Shown piece by piece: positions 5,587 through 10,039 of a stretch of DNA of 10,039 nucleotides; within the stretch, counting starts at the first letter, position 1; every line of letters starts with the position of its first letter. The DNA lies in contig JAAXHB010000020.1 of NCBI GenBank assembly GCA_012271125.1, positions 1 through 10,039 of the forward strand, in the 5' to 3' direction. Both the position numbers and the translations under genes were made by a program. The stretch is from Actinomycetota bacterium. Lineage in GTDB: Bacteria; Actinomycetota; Acidimicrobiia; Acidimicrobiales; Aldehydirespiratoraceae. The notes under the pieces were generated by a model. It had not been told where the DNA came from. It saw only the letters and a list, made by a program, of their open reading frames with translations, and did not search any database.

Positions 5587-8574
5587 TCAGTTTCGGTAGC
5601 CGAAGTCTTTTGAGCCCCAGCAGCGGACGCGAATGTTGTCATCGGCCGTAATGCCGCAGGTGAAGCTACGGTAGGTGCAATCCCTGTACCAGGTTGAGGG
5701 ATCCTGAGGATCGGGCTTAACCTCACGGCAAGTCTCGAAACCGCCGGTGTCTAGGGTGCTGAAAGTACCCGACGGTGGAGTTGACTCTCCATAAGCATTG
5801 CTTCCCCAGCAATAAACGGTGCCGTTGGTGCGGATACCGCAGGTGTGTTCCCTGCCAGCTGCTAAAGCCTTAAAGGTTCCGGTGGGAGCTGAAGCTTGCC
5901 CACTGGTGTTGCTACCCCAGCACATGACTGTGTTGGATGCAGCAGTGGCGTTGCCTTGGTCGTCGGTTTCTTCAAGGCGAATACCACAGGTGTGCCTCCA
6001 ACCGGCAGCAACATGCGAAAACTGCGGTTCGACCATGTTGCCATTGCCGTCGCTAACACGAGGTGGAGTCTTTTGACCGTAAGTATTGTCACCATGGCAC
6101 TCGGCGTACTGTGTAGTTACCTCGCCCCTACCGTCGGAGTAGTACAAGGTGGAGTGCCTGACACCACAGAAATGATTGCCTCCGGATGACAAGTCGTGGA
6201 TGCCTTTCTCAAACGTCAAGTACACGGTATCGGTAACTATGTTCTCGAGATCACGACAACCTGGTGGTCTCATTGGGTTCGGCAGATCTTTATCACAATG
6301 ATCAGGTAATTCAATTTTTGACTGGTTTACCGTCACCCAGTCAGAAATACCCCAACACCGGCCACCGCCTGGTCCTACCGCGCACGAGTAGCCGAAACCA
6401 GCCACAATCTCGTCGGCGATAAGCATTTCGGGCGTATCGTCAACTCGACGGTCCTTTTCGTCTTCATCGTCCGGGTCGCGATCACTACCAAGCCCGCCCC
6501 AGCAACTAACCGTTCTGCCAGCTTGCCCGTTACCGACATCCTCGGAGTGAGTGGACAGACTGCAACCATGCTGCACGCCAACTGAAACTGCCGTTGAGCC
6601 AGAGGTTGGATGCTGCCACTTCAAATTGCAGTGACCGTCGTCGCAGTGGTCGTCGTCATTATCGCAGTGAGCGTCGTCACAGTGGGTGCTATCTCCGTAG
6701 TAAGCGGTGATATCACCCTCACAGCTCAGATGATTATCAGACCTGACTGTGCACAAGCTGTTGTCTGTAACAGAAATAGCAACCGGAATAGTAAGTAGTG
6801 CCACAGTTATTGTGTGGCGGCCTACATCGAGTTGGTTCTTTGAATTCAGGCCTGTGTGATCGGTCTTGTAATGAATTAGAGCGTTGCTAATTGGAATGTT
6901 CTCTGGCCATCTGAAACGAAGAGCTTCGCGAGGCCGCTCATCATTGCCGGAGGCAATGCTGAAGACGGGGGTGTTGTCATTTGTTGGGTCGTCATCGTCA
7001 TTAAACGGATTGCCGTCGGTGAAGACGTTGTCCCAAGCCGGGTGATCTGCAATCTGAAGGCCTGGACAGCCATCAACACAGTTGTCGTCATCAAGTAGGG
7101 GGATGATGACGTCAATAGCGCCCAATTGTTGGACGTTATTGATGATGCCGTTGTTGGTGCGCATGATTCGGGAGGTAGCTGAATTGAGCTGATCATAGAC
7201 GCTGACGACATTGAAGGTGACGGTGGCTGGTGTCGAAACGTCTTCGGTTGTGTAGGTGAAAGTCTGACCGGTTGGAGAGTCAACATCCTCACCAATGGAG
7301 TATTCGAAAACTCGGTCACCTTCGTTCCATGTCACGCTGCCTGCACCTGTTGGTTGAGTCAGAACGGTGGGGTTCTTGCAACCACCGCCGCAGGTTGATT
7401 CATCGCCGAGGACGTCCATCGGAATGGTTGCGGCACGCGTCATGATGCGATCTATGTTCAGGGTCGGGGTGGGAAGGGTTTCGGTGGCGTTTGTGAAGCT
7501 GATGGTGACGGTGGCGGCACCGGTGTTGTCGTCGGTGATGTAATCAAAGGTGACCGAATCGATGAGCGGATCGCCGGCATTGATGGCATAGTTCCAGTTC
7601 GGGTCTCCGTCCTGGGAACGGAGATTGACTACCTCCAGCAGGTTGTCCGGATCGCCTGCTGAGGCGTTGCCGTTTGTTGTCACCATTAATGAGCCCACTA
7701 CAACCTGCAGTCCGCTGCAGCCATGTGAGCACTTGTCGTTTTCTAGAACGGCGAGCGGCGCTCTCAGTGCGTTTTGGTTGACACGCGTTGCGTTAAAGGT
7801 GTCGTCTCGAAGGGTGTCGTCAGATGGGGTAGGTGCAGGAGAGGGGTTGTAGCGGACGGTTGTGGTAGTTGTCGTTGATGTTGTTGTTGTGGTCGTGGTT
7901 GTGTCAGCTGGTCCGGGGGGGGCTTCGAGCCAGGTTGTGGTGGTTGTTGGGATTAGGACTTCGGGGTTTTCAGCTACGAAGGTGGTGCTGCGGTTTAGGA
8001 ATGTGGAGACTTGTGAGACGCTGACTGAGTTGCCAACGCAGAAGTCGGAGCCGTCGCCGCAGCCGATGGTGATGCCGGCAGCAGAAATTGCGTTGATTTC
8101 ATCTTCGAATACGTGGCCTTCGCTGACGTCTCCGAAGTCAGCGGCGCCGTCGGAGGTGTCAGGTGGAAGGCCGAAGCCGCGCACGATCATGGCTGCGGTT
8201 TGGCCTCGGGTGACTTGGTCGTCTGGGCAGAAGCGGGTGCCGTCGCCGCAGCCGTTGGTGATGCCGAGTGCGGCAGCACGTTCGATGTAGGCGACATATG
8301 GGTGATCGGCACCGACGTCGGAGAAGCGGCGCACTGGGCCCAGGGTTGGCACGGTGTCGCCGTCGATGGCGCGAACTAGTGCGACCGTGAGAATCCAGCG
8401 GGGAGCGGCAGCGTGGTCGCAGTTATCTTCGCCGCAGTCGTCGTAGTTATCAAGAATTGAGGCGGCGTTTGCCGCTGATGCTTGTGTGGTTACTTCTTGT
8501 GCGTAACTTGTTGGCGTCACTGTCACCATGAGCGCCAAAACGCAAGCCAGTGCTATGCCTCGCAGACCAACCAT
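5587..8574 (-). CDS. Secreted multidomain surface protein: SLH, Thr linker, Big_9-like modules, RCC1-like region
   Basis: Exported protein of 995 residues from the ATG at 8572-8574. That start has GGAGG (8585-8589) and opens directly into a signal peptide (about 1-25, ending TPTSYA). A GTG 21 codons upstream lacks a ribosome binding site. Order: SLH repeat 1 (about 82-136, CGDGTRFCPDDQVTRGQ); SLH repeat 2 (about 147-197); Thr-rich linker (about 210-239); three cadherin-like modules (about 255-364, 372-459, 465-604), each with an 'L.(N/D)D' opening and a Cys motif (CSHGC, CGGGC, CVDGC); a His/Cys/Asp cluster (627-649); and an RCC1-like region (about 659-995) with repeated HTCGIR...CWGSN units and paired cysteines. 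SLH repeats usually tether proteins to cell wall polymers. The rest looks like a ligand- or surface-binding stalk and beta-propeller. No catalytic motif was recognised. Confidence 0.85.
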   Translation of the reverse strand: MVGLRGIALACVLALMVTVTPTSYAQEVTTQASAANAASILDNYDDCGEDNCDHAAAPRWILTVALVRAIDGDTVPTLGPVRRFSDVGADHPYVAYIERAAALGITNGCGDGTRFCPDDQVTRGQTAAMIVRGFGLPPDTSDGAADFGDVSEGHVFEDEINAISAAGITIGCGDGSDFCVGNSVSVSQVSTFLNRSTTFVAENPEVLIPTTTTTWLEAPPGPADTTTTTTTTSTTTTTTVRYNPSPAPTPSDDTLRDDTFNATRVNQNALRAPLAVLENDKCSHGCSGLQVVVGSLMVTTNGNASAGDPDNLLEVVNLRSQDGDPNWNYAINAGDPLIDSVTFDYITDDNTGAATVTISFTNATETLPTPTLNIDRIMTRAATIPMDVLGDESTCGGGCKNPTVLTQPTGAGSVTWNEGDRVFEYSIGEDVDSPTGQTFTYTTEDVSTPATVTFNVVSVYDQLNSATSRIMRTNNGIINNVQQLGAIDVIIPLLDDDNCVDGCPGLQIADHPAWDNVFTDGNPFNDDDDPTNDNTPVFSIASGNDERPREALRFRWPENIPISNALIHYKTDHTGLNSKNQLDVGRHTITVALLTIPVAISVTDNSLCTVRSDNHLSCEGDITAYYGDSTHCDDAHCDNDDDHCDDGHCNLKWQHPTSGSTAVSVGVQHGCSLSTHSEDVGNGQAGRTVSCWGGLGSDRDPDDEDEKDRRVDDTPEMLIADEIVAGFGYSCAVGPGGGRCWGISDWVTVNQSKIELPDHCDKDLPNPMRPPGCRDLENIVTDTVYLTFEKGIHDLSSGGNHFCGVRHSTLYYSDGRGEVTTQYAECHGDNTYGQKTPPRVSDGNGNMVEPQFSHVAAGWRHTCGIRLEETDDQGNATAASNTVMCWGSNTSGQASAPTGTFKALAAGREHTCGIRTNGTVYCWGSNAYGESTPPSGTFSTLDTGGFETCREVKPDPQDPSTWYRDCTYRSFTCGITADDNIRVRCWGSKDFGYRN
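6628..6696 (-). repeat. Imperfect tandem repeat coding a His/Cys/Asp cluster
   Basis: Within the surface protein this stretch codes for DSTHCDDAHCDNDDDHCD plus DGHC, in which the unit H-C-D-D/N recurs four times. The DNA shows the matching repeat of GTCGTCGCAGTG-like units. It gives four His-Cys pairs and many Asp in 23 residues, suggesting metal binding or disulfide cross-linking. It sits between the last cadherin-like module and the RCC1-like region. Confidence 0.7.
7858..7947 (-). repeat. Low-complexity poly-Thr coding stretch
   Basis: Codes for the Thr-rich linker (about residues 210-239) of the surface protein, with runs of five, eight and six Thr separated by short inserts. Such linkers typically span the cell wall and are often glycosylated. 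The opposite strand gives a spurious valine-rich ORF. Confidence 0.8.
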
Positions 8575-8598
8575 CGATTTGAAACCTCCAGAGCTGAA

Positions 8599-8614
8599 CT
8601 CCGCGCCCGCGGAG
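8599..8614 (-). promoter_or_regulatory. Leader hairpin before the surface-protein ribosome binding site
   Basis: CTCCGCG-CC-CGCGGAG is a perfect 7-bp inverted repeat (6 bp with a 4-nt loop in practice) ending nine bases upstream of the GGAGG at 8585-8589. In the mRNA it would form a very GC-rich stem just 5' of the ribosome binding site. It could stabilise the message or tune initiation. Confidence 0.5.
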
Positions 8615-8681
8615 CGTGCTGGGCTACTACGGCCCACCTAATCAACATGCCACTCTAGCCCAGTAAACCATTAATTACACG

Positions 8682-8696
8682 TTCACAGTTTGTGAA
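8682..8696. promoter_or_regulatory. Inverted repeat TTCACA-N3-TGTGAA, possible operator of the surface-protein gene
   Basis: TTCACAGTTTGTGAA is a perfect 6-bp dyad with a 3-nt centre, in the AT-rich part of the intergenic region 108 nt upstream of the start codon. On the minus strand the TTCACA half could be a -35, with TAATGG 17 nt further on as a weak -10, so a bound regulator would overlap the promoter. The dyad is clear; the promoter is uncertain. Confidence 0.45.
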
Positions 8697-8762
8697 ATTT
8701 ATCACCCCTAGCACTAACTAAACACCTACGCACCAGCACTATTTGGTGATGGGTGGTAACGC

Positions 8763-8843
8763 TGAGAGTTGGGCTGGCAGGGTTGAATGCGCGCAACAGC
8801 GTTTAGCGTGAGCACATTCAACCCTGATAAAGGCCAACTCTTA
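8763..8843. repeat. Hairpin-forming interspersed repeat, copy 2
   Basis: The core at 8766-8840 is the partner of copy 1 (four differences in 75 nt), in the same orientation. Here the middle stem CAGGGTTGAATG/CATTCAACCCTG is perfect. The inner stem CGCGC/GCGTG keeps pairing through a G-U wobble in plus-strand RNA. The outer stem extends by different bases than in copy 1 (A-T, G-T, T-A here; C-G, G-C there). The core lies 18 nt past the stop codon of the HAD-like gene. Confidence 0.85.
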
Positions 8844-8858
8844 CCACGAACTACACAG

Positions 8859-10039
8859 CTAGTGCTGGTGGCGGAGGATGTCCTCAAACCCTTTGACAAT
8901 CACATGTTCGGTGTCGATTAAATCGTCGGGGGTGGCGGCGAAGTAGGCGGTGTTCATGCCGATGTTGGCGGCGGTGTCGAGATTGTCGGGGACGCTTGAC
9001 AGATAAAGGCAGTCGGCGGCGTCGACAAGCAGCTGACGGCGGCTGGCTTCAAGCAGCGGCGGGCTAGGCAGGGTGGCACCGACTTCGGCACTGGTGAGCC
9101 ATAGCGACACGGATTCTTCGATTTGTGCCATGCGCTGGAGACGTTCGCCCCAGCGGCGGGGCTGGTTGCCGATGACGGCGACGGGCAGGCTGCGTTCTGA
9201 GATGCGGTCGAGGAACTCTTGGAGGCCGGGGACTAGGCGATATGAGGACAGGAAGCGGGTTTCGATGGGGCGGGCGACGGGGCCGAGGCCGAGGTCTCCC
9301 CAGAACTCTTCGGGGGTCATGCGTCCCAAGATGAGCTGATGGTGGTGGCTGCGGACGAGGTCGGCGTCGACGTTGGGGAGCTCGGCGCGGATGGTGGGCA
9401 GCAGCAGTCCTTCGAGCGGGTCAGTGGGGCGCACGATGATGCCATGGACATCGACGACAAGCAGACGCAGGAAGCCTTGGCGTGGTTGGCGGGCTTCTTC
9501 TTCGCGTTCGGCGGCGCGTTGGCGGCGGCTGAGCATGGCACGACGGGTGGCTCGTTTGCCCCTGCCTTTGGGGGTGCGGATTTTGCCGTATATCCATGCG
9601 GCAATGGCGGTGAGGATGACGAGAACGACTAGGGCGGCACCGATTCGGGCGATGTTGAGCCATGCGATGGCTTGGCTGCGAGTGGTGCTTGAGGCGGTTT
9701 CAATGGTGGTTGGAGCGTCGCCGTAGGAGAACTCCCAGACTGAAGCTGTGTCGTCGGCGGGCATGGTCACCGAAAGCGCCATGCCGAAGCCTTGGGATGC
9801 TGCGTCGATTTCTTCCTGCGTGACGGGGCGTCCTATCATTTGCCCGTCGAGCATTTCAGCGAGCTGAGAATCGCCAAAGGCTTCGAGGTTCGGGGTGGGG
9901 TTGACTTGGGCGGCGAAGTTCCAGTCGGTGCGTCCGAAGGAGTTTTCCTGAGTTAGCTCGATGTCGGATAACAGCACCGAGGGGCCGGCGATCTCATCGA
10001 GTACGTCCTGGAGCTGGTCGGCGGAGTTGAAGCGGCGGC
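8859..10039 (-). CDS. Membrane protein: LppM-like outer domain, one TM helix, degenerate HAD-like domain (5' end outside window)
   Basis: The open frame runs off the right edge, so the start is not in the window; 392 residues are visible. The first about 115 (RRFNSADQLQDVLDEIAG onward, to WEFSYGDAPTTIE) look like the end of an LppM/DUF3153-like extracytoplasmic domain. A hydrophobic helix follows (about 126-150, ARIGAALVVLVILTAIAAWI), then a very basic stretch rich in Arg and Lys (positive-inside). The C-terminal about 205 residues have HAD hydrolase order: LLVVDVHGI (nucleophile Asp; second Asp replaced by His), a cap region, VAVIGNQP (Gly where motif II has Ser/Thr), TLPSPPLLEAS (no motif III Lys) and CLYLSSVPDNLDTAANIGM (no G-D of motif IV). 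It is probably a HAD pseudoenzyme on the inner membrane face. It ends with repeat copy 2, 18 nt after the stop. Confidence 0.72.
   Translation of the reverse strand, partial: RRFNSADQLQDVLDEIAGPSVLLSDIELTQENSFGRTDWNFAAQVNPTPNLEAFGDSQLAEMLDGQMIGRPVTQEEIDAASQGFGMALSVTMPADDTASVWEFSYGDAPTTIETASSTTRSQAIAWLNIARIGAALVVLVILTAIAAWIYGKIRTPKGRGKRATRRAMLSRRQRAAEREEEARQPRQGFLRLLVVDVHGIIVRPTDPLEGLLLPTIRAELPNVDADLVRSHHHQLILGRMTPEEFWGDLGLGPVARPIETRFLSSYRLVPGLQEFLDRISERSLPVAVIGNQPRRWGERLQRMAQIEESVSLWLTSAEVGATLPSPPLLEASRRQLLVDAADCLYLSSVPDNLDTAANIGMNTAYFAATPDDLIDTEHVIVKGFEDILRHQH

Noticed and set aside
7862..8290. Plus-strand open frame starting with a valine run
   Set aside because: The valine run is the reverse complement of the poly-Thr linker codons of the surface protein, and the rest is opposite its SLH repeats.
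8575..8637. GTG start for the surface protein 21 codons upstream
   Set aside because: No ribosome binding site precedes it, the extra residues would displace the signal peptide, and the ATG at 8572-8574 has GGAGG at usable spacing.
9339..9632. Plus-strand open frames opposite the HAD-like gene
   Set aside because: The minus-strand frame has a clear domain layout and membrane helix; the plus frames are compositional shadows of high-GC coding DNA.
1..10039. CRISPR array, insertion sequence or transposase
   Set aside because: No regularly spaced direct repeats, no transposase-like protein and no terminal inverted repeats with duplicated flanks were seen.

Overview
The window reads as chromosomal DNA of a high-GC Gram-positive bacterium, most likely an actinobacterium of or near the class Acidimicrobiia. 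This rests on family resemblance and no database search was possible. The signs are a CysO-type sulfur carrier very like the mycobacterial one, a LytR_C membrane protein with an Asp/Thr-rich linker, a secreted protein with SLH repeats of the 'CGDGT.FCPD..VTRGQ' type followed by poly-Thr and CWG-type RCC1 repeats, and a membrane protein carrying a HAD-like domain. Every protein gene is on the minus strand; only a tRNA-Thr(UGU) is on the plus strand.

Layout, left to right. (1) 1-1109: the N-terminal two thirds of groEL, with a CIRCE operator (1153-1179) upstream and no groES beside it. (2) 1220-1298: a hairpin-forming repeat whose second copy is at 8763-8843. (3) 1316-2211: cysO and, 35 nt upstream of it, a LytR_C-domain membrane protein, probably one transcript. 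(4) 2268-2340: tRNA-Thr, running convergently into the next block. (5) 2380-5515: three tandem diverged paralogues (A, B, C) of about 320-335 residues. I read them as a degenerate nucleotidyltransferase-like domain fused to a HEPN-like helical domain. Each has its own near-identical promoter with an embedded dyad. (6) 5587-8574: a 995-residue exported protein with SLH repeats, Thr linker, three cadherin-like (Big_9-like) modules with a C-x2/3-G-C insert, a His/Cys/Asp cluster and a C-terminal RCC1-like region. (7) 8575-8858: a 284-nt intergenic region with a leader hairpin, a short dyad and repeat copy 2. (8) 8859 to the right edge: a membrane protein with an outer LppM-like domain, one membrane helix and a cytoplasmic HAD-fold domain lacking most catalytic residues.

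The best candidate for an undescribed system is the three-gene array. Three facts stand together: three copies in a row, three copies of one promoter/operator architecture (TTGKCR-17-TARTRT with ACA-N10-TGT inside the spacer), and patches of perfect DNA identity between otherwise diverged copies. This suggests a co-regulated, diversifying family kept in register by recombination. The NTase catalytic motifs and the HEPN RNase motif both look lost, so a sensing, binding or antitoxin-like role is more likely than catalysis; that is inference. The second candidate is the 75-nt repeat, found twice, each time 18-19 nt past the stop codon of a minus-strand gene and in the same orientation.
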